The notes: generated by a model from the letters alone, not told the origin. Counted from the stretch's first letter, positions 17,090 to 26,282 are shown. The stretch is 64,000 bases of DNA from Oscillospiraceae bacterium (GCA_017513135.1 JAFWDH010000009.1:1-64000); one strand, 5' to 3'. Numbers and translations are program-made.

Positions 17090-17885
17090 AGGTAGCTATA
17101 TAGACAGTATCGTCGGAGGTGCTGATGCCCGGGTCCTCTATCCCGAATACGGCAGTCAGCCCGTTTTCTTTTGCGGTCAGTTCAAAATGGCACAGGGCTA
17201 TCCCCATATCGATCTTCTGGACATCCCATGCTCCGTCGTCATATCCGCGGCTGCGCTTCTCGTAGAAATGGACCTTGTTTCCGCAGAGCACTGCGCGCCA
17301 CGGCTGTTTGTTCACGGCGGAAGGGGCGAGACGAACGGCTTCCAGCGCAGGAGCAATTTCTCCTGCCTTCTCTTCCGTCAGGGGAGTTCCAAATGAACCG
17401 TCATAAAACAGTTCGCCGAATCCCAGACGGCTGTCTGCTTTTACGCCCTTGCGCATCAGGGTCTCGCGAAGAGACATCTTCCCTGCAGGATATCCCAGCG
17501 GACTCATGCAGGGCATCACCTCGCCGTCTGAAACGCCCATGGCTTTTTCGAACGCGTCCCTGTTCATCGTACCGGCTATCCATGTCGTCCCGATCCCTAG
17601 GCTCTGTGCGTACAGAACGATTTTCTCGAACGTGTACCCGAAAGCCTCCTCGGCATGCGGCACCTGCTTCATCCTGCCTGCGATGTAGGTGTCAGTCCCC
17701 ACTATCACAGGGCTTGAGAGCCCGTCTCTCTTCGCATCCAGCAGTTTCCATTCCACCGGTATGCCGTAGGGATTGTCCGCCTTCTCCGCGAATTCCATTA
17801 TCTTCTGCGCGTCTTCCGGACTGAGAGCAGTCCCGTCGAAAGTACGCACGCTTCTTCTTTTTCTAATATCGTCGAACACGCTCAT
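17067..17885 (-). CDS. Nitroreductase-family flavoprotein (TM1586 type)
   Basis: About 272 aa. It starts SVFDDIRKRRSVRTF, the FMN-phosphate-binding Arg-rich motif of nitroreductases, and has two related halves, as in the TM1586 subfamily; the second half has RLAPSAVNKQPWRAVL and KIDMGIALCHFELTA. It probably reduces quinones, nitro compounds or flavins with NAD(P)H. The ATG at 17885 has AAAGGA seven bases upstream; the open frame continues 20 codons further with no ribosome site. It follows the GH36 gene by 56 bases and overlaps the DUF3990 gene. Confidence 0.88.
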   Translation of the reverse strand: MSVFDDIRKRRSVRTFDGTALSPEDAQKIMEFAEKADNPYGIPVEWKLLDAKRDGLSSPVIVGTDTYIAGRMKQVPHAEEAFGYTFEKIVLYAQSLGIGTTWIAGTMNRDAFEKAMGVSDGEVMPCMSPLGYPAGKMSLRETLMRKGVKADSRLGFGELFYDGSFGTPLTEEKAGEIAPALEAVRLAPSAVNKQPWRAVLCGNKVHFYEKRSRGYDDGAWDVQKIDMGIALCHFELTAKENGLTAVFGIEDPGISTSDDTVYIATYEITEQQ

Positions 17886-17941
17886 GTTCGGGTCCTTTCT
17901 GTTACATGCTGTGCCTGTTTCTGCTTCTGCTTCTTTTTGTC

Positions 17942-20014
17942 TCATACGCCGCTTTTCCGTATATGGAAAGCTGCGGCATCGAATTCAGCTCCGGGAGAGA
18001 CCTTCAGCACTCCGCCCTCAAATGTCCAGCCGGTGTCTTCGCACATCACTGAATCAAGCACCTCGCCTTCCCCGGTCGCGATCTCGATTGCTGAGGGAAC
18101 ATCTCCCCCGAACGTGTGCACGGTAACGAGCTGTTCGGTTCCGCTGTCCCTGACCACGGTCTGCCATCCCCTGAGATCGGAATAGGATGTAACCCCGTTC
18201 TGAACGACTTTCGAATCGCCGTGAGCGATTATATGCCTCACGTTCCTGTAGAACTCGACATCGCGGTCGATCACGCCCCACTGTTCCGCGCTGAGATCTG
18301 TCACATCTCCGGACAGACACATCGCGCCGAGGAAAGTACTCACCAGTGAATAGTTTATCCTTCTCAGGCTGTCATCCTTCCTGATCACAGCCCATATCTG
18401 CGACTGCATCGGAAGTATCAGTCTGTGCAGGTTCGCGGCGATGACCGGTATCGTCACGCATTCATGCGCATCTGAGAAGGACGCCATGTCGAACAGAGAC
18501 ATCAGAGAGGGCTCCAGACGGTGACCGCCGGAAGCGCAGTTCTCCATCACTATGCCGGGCACTTCCTTCCTGATCCTGCGGAAGAAATCCCTGCTGCATT
18601 CAACCGACTGCCTGAGTCCCTCGCCTAGGGATTCCGCTCCGTCAACGCCGGTCCCTATCGATTCGTTGTAGTCGTTCTTGATGTATCCGAAGCCATAATC
18701 GTTGAGCTGGCCTATCACCTTCTTGTCAAGATACGCCTGCACTTCCTTTTTCCTCATGTCAAGAAACCTGCGGGAACCGGTGTCGATCACGTATCCGTTC
18801 CTGGTCAGAAGCATATCCTCACGGTCATGCATCAGAGATCTGGATCCGCATGTCTCGGACTCGAACCAGATCCCCGGGACCATACCTGCTTCGCGGATCA
18901 TATCTGCTGCAGCCTTTATGCCGTCAGGGAACAGAGTTTTGGAAGGGACCCAGTCTCCTCCCGTCATATGCCACGGATTCTCATCGTCCTTGTACCATCC
19001 CGCGTCTATCACAAGGTATTCCATTCCCTTGCCCTTAAGCGCGCTGACTATGCCGCTGAGGTTCCCGTAGCTGGGCTCTCCCCAGGTTGTGCAGTACTCG
19101 TTGAACATCACCGGCGGAAGCGTAAGATGTTTCGGCCTGTTCCTTTCGTGGATATCCAGCAGCCGCTGCGACGCCTTCTCCGCGTCTCCGGTCACGGCAG
19201 TGATATACATGGAATGAGTCCGGAAGGACTCGCCGGGCTCCAGATCCTTGGCCCAGTGGCCGAAATCAAAATCAGCGATGCCGCCGGTCATTGCCAGACC
19301 GTAGTCCTTCCTGCGGGCTTCGATCTGCCATGAAGCCGGAGCTTCCAGCTGCACCGCCCACGTGACGTTCCTGACCTTGTCATGCACTGCCATGAACGGG
19401 AAATGGTTCCTTATGGGAAGCGAACCTCTCTGACCGATCTTCATGACCCTGTATCCCTGGATCGCCCAGCTCGTCTCCAGACTGAGCTGCTCTACGGTCT
19501 CGGTAACCATCGCGCCTTCTGCGCTCCAGTTGGAAGTCGCCGTGGTTATCTCCATGGTATCCGGAGCCTCACCTGCGTCATACGGAGTGAGCCCTCCGAT
19601 ATTGCCGCTGGATATCATCTCCAGTGTGAATCCGCGGTCTCCCGCGTTCTTTATCTCGCTGTAGCATTCCACTGCCCTGAGTTCTTCAGAGAACACGAGC
19701 GTATGCGTGACCTCCCTTGAACCGGTGCTGTCACGGAAGCATGTGACTATGCTGTCGCCGTCAGTATACTGGCGTTCAAACACCAGCGAGAAGGTCGAGG
19801 CTGATCCGCACATCGTGTTTCCTGCGGCATAGTCTGCAGGAAGCACATCTCCGCGCACATATAGCTCGACCAGCGGGGCTGCGCCGCAGTCCTTCTCCTT
19901 CAGCATGCCTTCAGTCTCTTTCGGGATCAGCGTGAACCCCACCATGCCCTTCTCATCTTTCTCGAAGATAAGCAGCATATCGCCCCTGACGAATCTGGAG
20001 ATCTCCTGTTTCAT
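17942..20014 (-). CDS. GH36 alpha-galactosidase
   Basis: This 690-aa protein has the GH36 layout: an N-terminal beta-sandwich (about 1-290), then a TIM barrel with the nucleophile Asp448 in YIKNDYN and the acid/base region ENCASGGHRLEPSL...SFSDAHE (Asp about 515), and a C-terminal beta domain. It should remove terminal alpha-galactose from oligosaccharides such as raffinose or melibiose. No signal peptide is seen, so it acts in the cytosol. GGAG lies eight bases before the ATG. The GH43-like gene upstream ends 70 bases away, so they may share a transcript. Confidence 0.9.
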   Translation of the reverse strand: MKQEISRFVRGDMLLIFEKDEKGMVGFTLIPKETEGMLKEKDCGAAPLVELYVRGDVLPADYAAGNTMCGSASTFSLVFERQYTDGDSIVTCFRDSTGSREVTHTLVFSEELRAVECYSEIKNAGDRGFTLEMISSGNIGGLTPYDAGEAPDTMEITTATSNWSAEGAMVTETVEQLSLETSWAIQGYRVMKIGQRGSLPIRNHFPFMAVHDKVRNVTWAVQLEAPASWQIEARRKDYGLAMTGGIADFDFGHWAKDLEPGESFRTHSMYITAVTGDAEKASQRLLDIHERNRPKHLTLPPVMFNEYCTTWGEPSYGNLSGIVSALKGKGMEYLVIDAGWYKDDENPWHMTGGDWVPSKTLFPDGIKAAADMIREAGMVPGIWFESETCGSRSLMHDREDMLLTRNGYVIDTGSRRFLDMRKKEVQAYLDKKVIGQLNDYGFGYIKNDYNESIGTGVDGAESLGEGLRQSVECSRDFFRRIRKEVPGIVMENCASGGHRLEPSLMSLFDMASFSDAHECVTIPVIAANLHRLILPMQSQIWAVIRKDDSLRRINYSLVSTFLGAMCLSGDVTDLSAEQWGVIDRDVEFYRNVRHIIAHGDSKVVQNGVTSYSDLRGWQTVVRDSGTEQLVTVHTFGGDVPSAIEIATGEGEVLDSVMCEDTGWTFEGGVLKVSPGAEFDAAAFHIRKSGV

Positions 20015-20084
20015 AGCGGGTACTCCTTTTTCAGCTTATTCCGGATCTGGTCCGGTATCTCATATCAATATGCGCAGCCGCTTC

Positions 20085-21965
20085 TCAGCTGATGACCACT
20101 TTGCATTCAACGTCTCTGAACTCGTCCCTGAGATCGCGCTCTTCAGTCATCTCGAGATCCGGAAGTCCGTTGATGTTCCAGTGCACTCTTCTGACTGCCA
20201 CATGCCGTCCCTGCGGCACCCCGTCCTTATGCGGCACTGCATGGAACACTATCAGGTCATCTCCGGTCTCAGGATCCCTGATAAAACTGTTGTGTCCCGG
20301 TCCGTACATGCCCGGCACTGACTCCTTGGTCATGAACGGCCACGGATACCATTTCCATACGGAAGGATCCATAAGGTCGTCCCCTGCCTTTGCCCTGAGG
20401 AAGCCGAGCGTATAAAGGTCAGCCATACCTGTCGATGATCCGGATACGCATACGAAGAGATCATCGCCTCTTCTCAGAAGATACGGACCCTCTTCCACCT
20501 CAGTCTGGCAGCGGTCCCAGCCGTAGATCGGGCGAAGCACGCACTGCGGCTCGCTTATGAGCTGCCAAGGCCTGTCCGGATCTATTATCGCTATATATAC
20601 GTCTGCGGGAGCCGGGTAGAGCTTCCCTTCGATGTCGTGTATCTTTCTGTCAGACCACATGACGTAGTGGACTCCGTTGACCTCGAACTCAGTCATGTCG
20701 AGGCTTATACCGCCCTCTGTCAGGATCCGGCCGTTCGGCTTGACGCATAATACAGGAGCTTCCCATGCGCCGGGATCCTCTATGTCCCCGCTGCATCTCA
20801 GAACAGCTGCCTGCACAGTAGTCCATTCGCCGGGACATATCCCCGTAAAGATATAAGGAACGTCATTTATTATGTGTATCTCAGCAGCCCAGGTGCCGAC
20901 TCTGCCTCCGCTCTCTCCCCTGACCGTGTAGACGATCTTAGCGGGAGCTGAGAAGACATCTTCCAGCCTGTCCGCGGCTCTTATTATTATGTCGTTTCCG
21001 CCGGAGCTGGAAAGATAATATCTTCCCTTATACTCTATGACGCAGGGATCGCTCATATGCCCTGATACAGATCCTTCGAGTCCGGGGACGCCCTGAGATC
21101 CGCTCGGTCCGGGAGAAAGCTCGATCGGGAATGGCCAGTGGCGCATCCTGATCCTTCCCCTTACCGTGTATGTCCCGGGCACTCCGGGATCTATAGCGCT
21201 GTAATCATCGATGTTCCAGTCCACCGGTTTGTAATGCACCGAACCGTCGCTGTAGAGACATTCAGCGGCGGGAAGGTCATCAAAATCCGGCAGATAATCC
21301 AGATCGTCGACCCTGACTGCGGTGTTCTCCGGAGGAAGGAACCAGGACTTGAGCCTGCTGCATTCCTCGTCCGTGATCTCGATCACGCTTCCCGGTATCG
21401 CGCCGGACACATCAAAGGCTTCTGCGGAAGCTATGGTCCTCTCCGCTTCCTGTGTGCGGAACACTTCCTTCAGTTTTCCGGATTCAGCCCTGAAAGTCTG
21501 TCCGCCCTCTGTCTCCCATTCCACACAGTATGTGCCAGAAGCGCTGTCGTACGATGCCCTGGGCCTTCTGATCTCCTCATCCGACAGCTTCAGGAATCCC
21601 AGGAAACTGTATTCGACAAGATCAGGCGAGCAGTAGACCGCAGCGCAGCCGGTGCTGAGCGGATCAGGCGCGTTCTGGTTCCTTCTGACGCCGAGCACAT
21701 AGAACCCGTCCAGGCCTCTGAGCAGGAACGGATCGATCAGCGTTTTGGTGGTCCCCTTTATCACTCCGTCTGTGAGGTCGCATTCCGGGAAAAGGATCCC
21801 CGTGTTGTTCTTCAGCGGAGTGAAATGCCTTCCATCGTCGCTGACCGCGAGATGCATGGAATGATCCAGGTCGCACAGATAGCCCGGCTGGGCTTTCTGC
21901 TGCGGATAGAGATCCGGAGGATATATCCCCTCACCTTTTTTCATGTAAGACAATAAGTATGCCAT
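20085..21965 (-). CDS. Large GH43-like beta-propeller protein
   Basis: This 626-aa protein appears to have two propeller-like parts. The first (about 1-215) has repeated HLAVSDDGRHF and CSPDLVEYS strands as in GH32/GH43 folds. A short Ig-like linker (GTYTVRGRIRMRHWPFP, near residue 285) follows. The second part has the GH43 hallmarks SDPCVIEYKGRYYL (catalytic base Asp), WAAEIHIINDVPYIF and the acid candidate in TEVEEGPYLLRR. It should act on arabinose- or xylose-containing side chains; exact specificity is unclear. No signal peptide is present. AGGAGG lies five bases before the ATG. A lipoprotein relic lies just upstream. Confidence 0.75.
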   Translation of the reverse strand: MAYLLSYMKKGEGIYPPDLYPQQKAQPGYLCDLDHSMHLAVSDDGRHFTPLKNNTGILFPECDLTDGVIKGTTKTLIDPFLLRGLDGFYVLGVRRNQNAPDPLSTGCAAVYCSPDLVEYSFLGFLKLSDEEIRRPRASYDSASGTYCVEWETEGGQTFRAESGKLKEVFRTQEAERTIASAEAFDVSGAIPGSVIEITDEECSRLKSWFLPPENTAVRVDDLDYLPDFDDLPAAECLYSDGSVHYKPVDWNIDDYSAIDPGVPGTYTVRGRIRMRHWPFPIELSPGPSGSQGVPGLEGSVSGHMSDPCVIEYKGRYYLSSSGGNDIIIRAADRLEDVFSAPAKIVYTVRGESGGRVGTWAAEIHIINDVPYIFTGICPGEWTTVQAAVLRCSGDIEDPGAWEAPVLCVKPNGRILTEGGISLDMTEFEVNGVHYVMWSDRKIHDIEGKLYPAPADVYIAIIDPDRPWQLISEPQCVLRPIYGWDRCQTEVEEGPYLLRRGDDLFVCVSGSSTGMADLYTLGFLRAKAGDDLMDPSVWKWYPWPFMTKESVPGMYGPGHNSFIRDPETGDDLIVFHAVPHKDGVPQGRHVAVRRVHWNINGLPDLEMTEERDLRDEFRDVECKVVIS

Positions 21966-22022
21966 GACAGCCTCCTGTTGATGATAGATCTGTTCTGGTC
22001 ATCCTGTGCCCTGCACGGAAGG

Positions 22023-22139
22023 TCAGAAACCGGGATCTCCTCCCAGCGTCTGTTCCTTTTTCCCTCCCGCGCAGCCTGCAGACATCGTCAGGCAGAACAG
22101 CAAAGCCAGAAGCAGGCTAAGTATCTTTTCAGCGTTTCT
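22023..22139 (-). pseudogene. Relic of a lipoprotein gene (signal peptide only)
   Basis: On the minus strand this stretch reads as a lipoprotein leader (EKILSLLLALLFCLTMSAGC, then AGGKKEQ) that ends in TGA after 38 codons. It has a hydrophobic core and a lipobox ending in Gly-Cys, but no ATG, GTG or TTG in frame upstream. It looks like the remains of a sugar-binding or other lipoprotein gene that lost its start and body. Its place just upstream of glycosidase genes suggests (inference) a lost ABC solute-binding protein. Confidence 0.5.
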
Positions 22140-22150
22140 ATAATAAACTA

Positions 22151-22182
22151 TATCCCCCGAAGATCCGGTTCGCCGGGGGATA
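22151..22182 (-). terminator. Intrinsic terminator of alcohol dehydrogenase gene
   Basis: Arms TATCCCCCG (22151-22159) and CGGGGGATA (22174-22182), followed on the minus strand by an AT-rich AGTTTATTAT. Confidence 0.7.
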
Positions 22183-22195
22183 TCAGTCTTATCTG

Positions 22196-23371
22196 TCAGA
22201 GCATCATCCTGTAGATGTTGGTGCAGTCTTCCTCGTTCAGCGTTACGAAACCGGAGATGCTTCCTTTTCTTCCGTCACCGTAGCATAGCGCCTGGACCAG
22301 TTTCGGGATGTCCTCCTCTTTTGCTCCGATCTCACCGAAGCTCAGAGGCATTCCTATGGATCTGAGGAAGTTCTCAAGAGCCGCGATACCGGCGAGCGCA
22401 GTGGATTCGGGATCATCGAAATCCATCTGACATCCCCACACCCTCACCGCAAGCTTGGCAAATCTCATTACGTCATGCTTGTACACATACTTGAACACTG
22501 CGGGCATCGTTACGGCAAGACCTGCTCCGTGAGCGCAGTCATACAGCGCTGACAGCTCATGTTCGATATTGTGGCTGTTCCAGTCCTGTGTGCGTCCGAC
22601 TCCGCAGGAATTGTTGTGCGCCATCATTCCGGCCCACATGATGTTTGCCCTCGCCTCATAGTTGTCAGGATCCGCGATCACCCTCGGTCCTTCATGTATC
22701 ATCGTGAGCATAAGTCCCTCGATGAGCCGGTCGGTGACCTCCACGTCCTTTGTGTTTGTCAGGTACCTTTCATGCAGATGCGCCAGTATATCTGTGATAC
22801 CCGCTGCAGTCTGATAGGGCGGCAGCGTCTGGGTAAGCGCGGGGTTGAGGATGCTGAATCTCGGTCTCAGTGCATCGCCGCTGGCTCCCCTCTTGAACAT
22901 CCCGTTCTCGTTTGTGATGACCGAGTCGGGGCTTCCTTCACTTCCGGCGGCTGCTATGGTGAGGATCGTTCCGACAGGGAGCGCCTTTTCTACTCTTTTG
23001 CCGCTGTAGAAATCCCAGAAATCTCCGTCATAAACGGTTCCAGCGGCAATAGCCTTGGAAGAGTCGATGGTGCTTCCGCCGCCGACAGCGAGGATGAAAT
23101 CAATGTTTTCTTTTCTGCAGAGCTCTATCCCCTCATATACAAGTCCGCTTCTGGGATTGGGCTTGACTCCGCCGAGTTCAACATAACCGATCCCCTCTGC
23201 TTCCAGTGACTTCTTGACCCTGTCCAGAAGGCCGGACCTGACGGCGCTGCCGCCGCCGTAGTGGATCAGTACCCTGCTTCCTCCGAAGCGCTTTACAAGC
23301 TCGCCTGCGCGATTCTCGGTCTCCTTGCCGAACATGAAATAAGTCGGCGAATAAAATGTGAAATTCTGCAT
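22196..23371 (-). CDS. Iron-containing alcohol dehydrogenase (butanol-dehydrogenase-like)
   Basis: This 391-aa protein starts NFTFYSPTYFMFG and carries the NAD(P)-binding GGGSTIDSSKAIAAG segment (about residue 97) and metal-site histidines in DILAHLHERYL and CAHGAGLAVTMPAVFKY. It resembles the BdhA/YqhD group that reduces aldehydes to alcohols. GGAAGG precedes the ATG. It is bounded by terminators on both sides, so it is likely monocistronic. It is more distant from the tandem pair at 40670-43235 than they are from each other. Confidence 0.92.
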   Translation of the reverse strand: MQNFTFYSPTYFMFGKETENRAGELVKRFGGSRVLIHYGGGSAVRSGLLDRVKKSLEAEGIGYVELGGVKPNPRSGLVYEGIELCRKENIDFILAVGGGSTIDSSKAIAAGTVYDGDFWDFYSGKRVEKALPVGTILTIAAAGSEGSPDSVITNENGMFKRGASGDALRPRFSILNPALTQTLPPYQTAAGITDILAHLHERYLTNTKDVEVTDRLIEGLMLTMIHEGPRVIADPDNYEARANIMWAGMMAHNNSCGVGRTQDWNSHNIEHELSALYDCAHGAGLAVTMPAVFKYVYKHDVMRFAKLAVRVWGCQMDFDDPESTALAGIAALENFLRSIGMPLSFGEIGAKEEDIPKLVQALCYGDGRKGSISGFVTLNEEDCTNIYRMML

Positions 23372-23535
23372 ACCTGATTATCCTTCCTTCAGTCTCTCCC
23401 GTACGCCCGGCGCACGGGCATCAATGCTTGATATATTCTACTTATATTATATTGGATGTCATTCCCTCAACGGAATACCGGAGAGACAGGAACTGCCGTA
23501 CATGCCGTCCTTTTCTGCCTTCTTTCCCCGCTCAG

Positions 23536-23560
23536 AAGAAAAGCCGGCTCAGCCGGCTTT
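23536..23560 (-). terminator. Intrinsic terminator of the EIIA gene
   Basis: Arms AAAGCCGGC (23540-23548) and GCCGGCTTT (23552-23560) with a three-base loop, followed on the minus strand by TCTTCT. Confidence 0.8.
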
Positions 23561-23615
23561 CCATATGTCTCATTTCGACTGTCACGCGTAACACATATGA
23601 GGTCTCAGGCACCTG

Positions 23616-24122
23616 TTATTTTAGTTTGCCTATCTTCTCGGTCCTTTTGTAGTCCTTTCCTGTCTCGATCACGAAATCCGGATAGTCATCGGCATTCGTA
23701 AGGACAAATGCCGTACAGGTCGGGTGTCCGGCAGCCTTTATCTTGCTTATATCAAATGTGAGCAGAGGCTGGCCGCATGTGACCTTCTGCCCTTCCTTGA
23801 CCTTCATCGTGAATCCGGCGCCGCCCATCTCGACTGTGTCCATCCCTATATGGATCAGGATCTCCGCACCGTCGTCTGTCGTGATGCCGACCGCATGTTT
23901 GGTATCGGTGACCTGCGTTACGGTCCCGTCTGCAGGCGCTGCCGCGACACCGTCTTGCGGCTCTATTCCGCATCCGGGTCCCAGGATGCCCTGGGAAAAC
24001 ACCGCATCCGGGATCTCTTCCAGCGGGATGTACCTGCCTGTGATAGGAGCATAAAGCGCTCCCTTTTCGGTAACTACCTTCGGTGTTTCTTCTTTTTTGA
24101 ACAGTTTGTCAAACAGACCCAT
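23616..24122 (-). CDS. crr: PTS glucose-type EIIA
   Basis: This 168-aa soluble protein is an EIIA-Glc. Both conserved histidines are present: His76 in TKHAVGI and His91 in ILIHIGMDTVEM, close to the positions in E. coli Crr. It passes phosphate from HPr to EIIB domains. It is not next to an EIIBC gene, but the beta-glucoside EIIBC at 11272-12639 lacks an EIIA, so this may serve it and others. GGGAGG lies eight bases before the ATG; a promoter candidate is at 24237-24265. Confidence 0.93.
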   Translation of the reverse strand: MGLFDKLFKKEETPKVVTEKGALYAPITGRYIPLEEIPDAVFSQGILGPGCGIEPQDGVAAAPADGTVTQVTDTKHAVGITTDDGAEILIHIGMDTVEMGGAGFTMKVKEGQKVTCGQPLLTFDISKIKAAGHPTCTAFVLTNADDYPDFVIETGKDYKRTEKIGKLK

Positions 24123-24236
24123 GATACGGTCCTCCCTATTATTCCGGTTTTATCTTCAAAAACGGGTACCGGGATGCTTTCCCTGGTGGATCCTGTATCT
24201 CCCATCGATATTCAGGCACAGCCGTTTTATTAATTA

Positions 24237-24265
24237 ATATTACTATAATCGGTCGATGCAATCAA
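24237..24265 (-). promoter_or_regulatory. Promoter candidate for EIIA gene
   Basis: On the minus strand, TTGATT (-35, 24260-24265), a 17-base spacer and TAATAT (-10, 24237-24242), about 115 bases before the ATG. Confidence 0.4.
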
Positions 24266-24330
24266 CTTTATTTGTGCAAACTGCTGTTGCAGGTTGAAAA
24301 AACAGTCTGCGGCAGTGCATCTATCAAAGA

Positions 24331-24359
24331 ACCGGAGGCATGACATGCACGCCTCCGGT
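24331..24359 (-). terminator. Hairpin after the AIG1/Pr6Pr-like gene
   Basis: Arms ACCGGAGGC (24331-24339) and GCCTCCGGT (24351-24359), followed on the minus strand by TCTTTGAT. A second small hairpin (CGTCCG...CGGACG) lies nearer the gene end. Confidence 0.6.
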
Positions 24360-24386
24360 CATACCACGTCCGGGCACGGACGGTTT

Positions 24387-25157
24387 TTATGAGTCTTTCT
24401 CTGCCGCTGCGATCCTTCCTATCCCGTGGAACCAGATCCAGGAACACTTCATGTTGAGCTTTGAAAGCGCAAGCGCTACCAGATACCCGACGAGATAGAT
24501 CCCGGCAAGACACATCACCGGATAAAAGAATGAGTGATGCTTGAAGTCAAGGAACGAATAAGGCGCAAGTTCCGACGGAACGATCCCGCTTCCGAACAGA
24601 AATGTCATTACGGCGGCATATGTGGTTATGTACCACGTTCCCAAGAACGGCTCAAGCGGTTTGAGCCTCCCTATCGGGGCTTCATTGAAGATGAAGCTCA
24701 CCACCGTCATTGGAGGAATGACCAGGTGCGTCATGATCCCTACCATCGTCCTGATATCCGGGTTATCCGGCACCAGCGGCGTAAGTCCGAAGAGCACAAC
24801 CGCCAGCACGATGCTTTCCGTAAGAGCTGCCGACAGTCTGAGAAAATACACTGCCTTCTTTGTCACCTCGGTCCGTCTTCTGGCTTCGAGGATACATACG
24901 ACAAACGTAAAAAGGGAAGCAGCCGAAGTGAACAGCGTGCTGCAGAAGGTCATGTATTTCAGCCTGTTCAGCAGACTGCGCTTCTGGACGATTATGGTGT
25001 ACAGGAACACGAACATCCCGCAGACCGCTATAAGCAGGTTGAAGACTGCGTTCACGGTCTTCTTGATCCTGTACCTTCTGTCAAATTCTGCAGCGACCTT
25101 TTCAAGGCCGGATCCGTTCGGACCGCGGTCCAAACCAGTTCTGTCCATCCTCTTCAT
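24387..25157 (-). CDS. Pr6Pr/AIG1-like integral membrane protein
   Basis: This 256-aa protein has about six hydrophobic segments (e.g. AVFNLLIAVCGMFVFLYTI, LTESIVLAVVLFGL, VMCLAGIYLVGYLVALALS). A HLVIPPMTVVSFIFNEA segment and a later SFLDFKHHSFFYPV recall the Pr6Pr/FAR-17a membrane family, whose bacterial function is unknown. GGAG lies just before the ATG. It starts 24 bases after the GH43 gene, so they are probably co-transcribed. I cannot name a substrate, and the family call is tentative. Confidence 0.5.
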   Translation of the reverse strand: MKRMDRTGLDRGPNGSGLEKVAAEFDRRYRIKKTVNAVFNLLIAVCGMFVFLYTIIVQKRSLLNRLKYMTFCSTLFTSAASLFTFVVCILEARRRTEVTKKAVYFLRLSAALTESIVLAVVLFGLTPLVPDNPDIRTMVGIMTHLVIPPMTVVSFIFNEAPIGRLKPLEPFLGTWYITTYAAVMTFLFGSGIVPSELAPYSFLDFKHHSFFYPVMCLAGIYLVGYLVALALSKLNMKCSWIWFHGIGRIAAAEKDS

Positions 25158-25181
25158 TTCTCTCCTGTCTTAGGTGTTTTC

Positions 25182-26210
25182 TTATTTGCTGCCGATCACA
25201 GGTGGCACCGTGAGATCCGACGTATAGTATCCTGCGGGCTCACGGGCTTTATCGATGTTATACCAGTTCCCGGTGCACTCGTTCATGAGGTACAGTTTGT
25301 TTCCGCGCTCCTCAAGATCGAACAGCAGCATGCGCTTGCGGTCATGCGGATGATTCGGCGCATGGAAAGTCATCATCTTCTTTCCCTCAAAGGTCCGGAA
25401 TATCATGGCATGTCCGCCGTCCATGACATAAAGCGGTATCGGTTCCTGTACCCAGGGTCCCTGTATCTCACCCGACATGCTGCGCGCGTATCCTACGGCG
25501 TAACCGTGACGGCAGAAATTGCTCCAGAGCATGATAAGCGTTCCGTCATCAAGTCTGTGCGCAAAGCATCCGTCAGTAATGAATCCGGATATCCAGGTCA
25601 TGCCCTCCTCAGGCATGTATCCCAGGCGGTCTTCGCGCCACGGAGCATCGGAAGCATGGAAAAGGACCTGGGCTTCGCCTACCGCATGTCCGAGATCTTC
25701 CGACAGCGGGATGATGCATATCTGTCCGTCCTGCACCTGGGTCCACTCATGGCAGAACACCATCCAGGGCTGCCCTTTTCTGTCAACGTACAGGCTGCCG
25801 TCCAGACACTGCCAGCCTTCCGGAGTTACCGGGTCCGGCTCGATCGGACGGAACGGTCCGTCCGGAGTGTCGGATACCAGGCACTGGCACCTGCGGTATG
25901 TTCCGGGCGCCCTGAAAGAAGAAATGATGTAGTACTTGCCGTTGTATACATGCCCCTCCGGAGCCCAGTAGTCCAGCTTCCCCCAGAATCCGGTCTCATC
26001 CGCATCAAAGACCTTGAACGGGCGCGACCAGTTGATCAGGTCCTCGCTGCAGATAGCGTAGATCTTCCCGCCTCCGGTCGGAGCCTCGCCCGGAGCAAAT
26101 ATCTCGGCGTTGAAACGGCTGTAGATGTAGTATTTGTGAGAAACGGGATCCGGCATGATGCACGGATCGGATATACGTATATCTCTTACTGACACGGGAT
26201 AGTCGCCCAT
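25182..26210 (-). CDS. GH43-family glycosidase
   Basis: About 342 aa, a single five-bladed propeller. Markers are RISDPCIMPDPVSHKYYIY (base Asp near residue 15), YWAPEGHVYNGKYYI, CLDGSLYVDRKGQPWMVF (modulating Asp), HEWTQVQDGQI (acid Glu) and FITDGCFAH. It would act on arabino- or xylo-oligosaccharides in the cytosol; no signal peptide is seen. The start is the ATG at 26210 with GGAG eight bases upstream; the frame continues 23 codons further without a ribosome site. It is unlike the larger GH43-like protein at 20085. Confidence 0.85.
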   Translation of the reverse strand: MGDYPVSVRDIRISDPCIMPDPVSHKYYIYSRFNAEIFAPGEAPTGGGKIYAICSEDLINWSRPFKVFDADETGFWGKLDYWAPEGHVYNGKYYIISSFRAPGTYRRCQCLVSDTPDGPFRPIEPDPVTPEGWQCLDGSLYVDRKGQPWMVFCHEWTQVQDGQICIIPLSEDLGHAVGEAQVLFHASDAPWREDRLGYMPEEGMTWISGFITDGCFAHRLDDGTLIMLWSNFCRHGYAVGYARSMSGEIQGPWVQEPIPLYVMDGGHAMIFRTFEGKKMMTFHAPNHPHDRKRMLLFDLEERGNKLYLMNECTGNWYNIDKAREPAGYYTSDLTVPPVIGSK

Positions 26211-26282
26211 TTTATTGTCTCCTTTATGAACTCTCAGAAGATGAATAAGGCTTTGTTTTATTCTATCATCTTGTAACATTTA

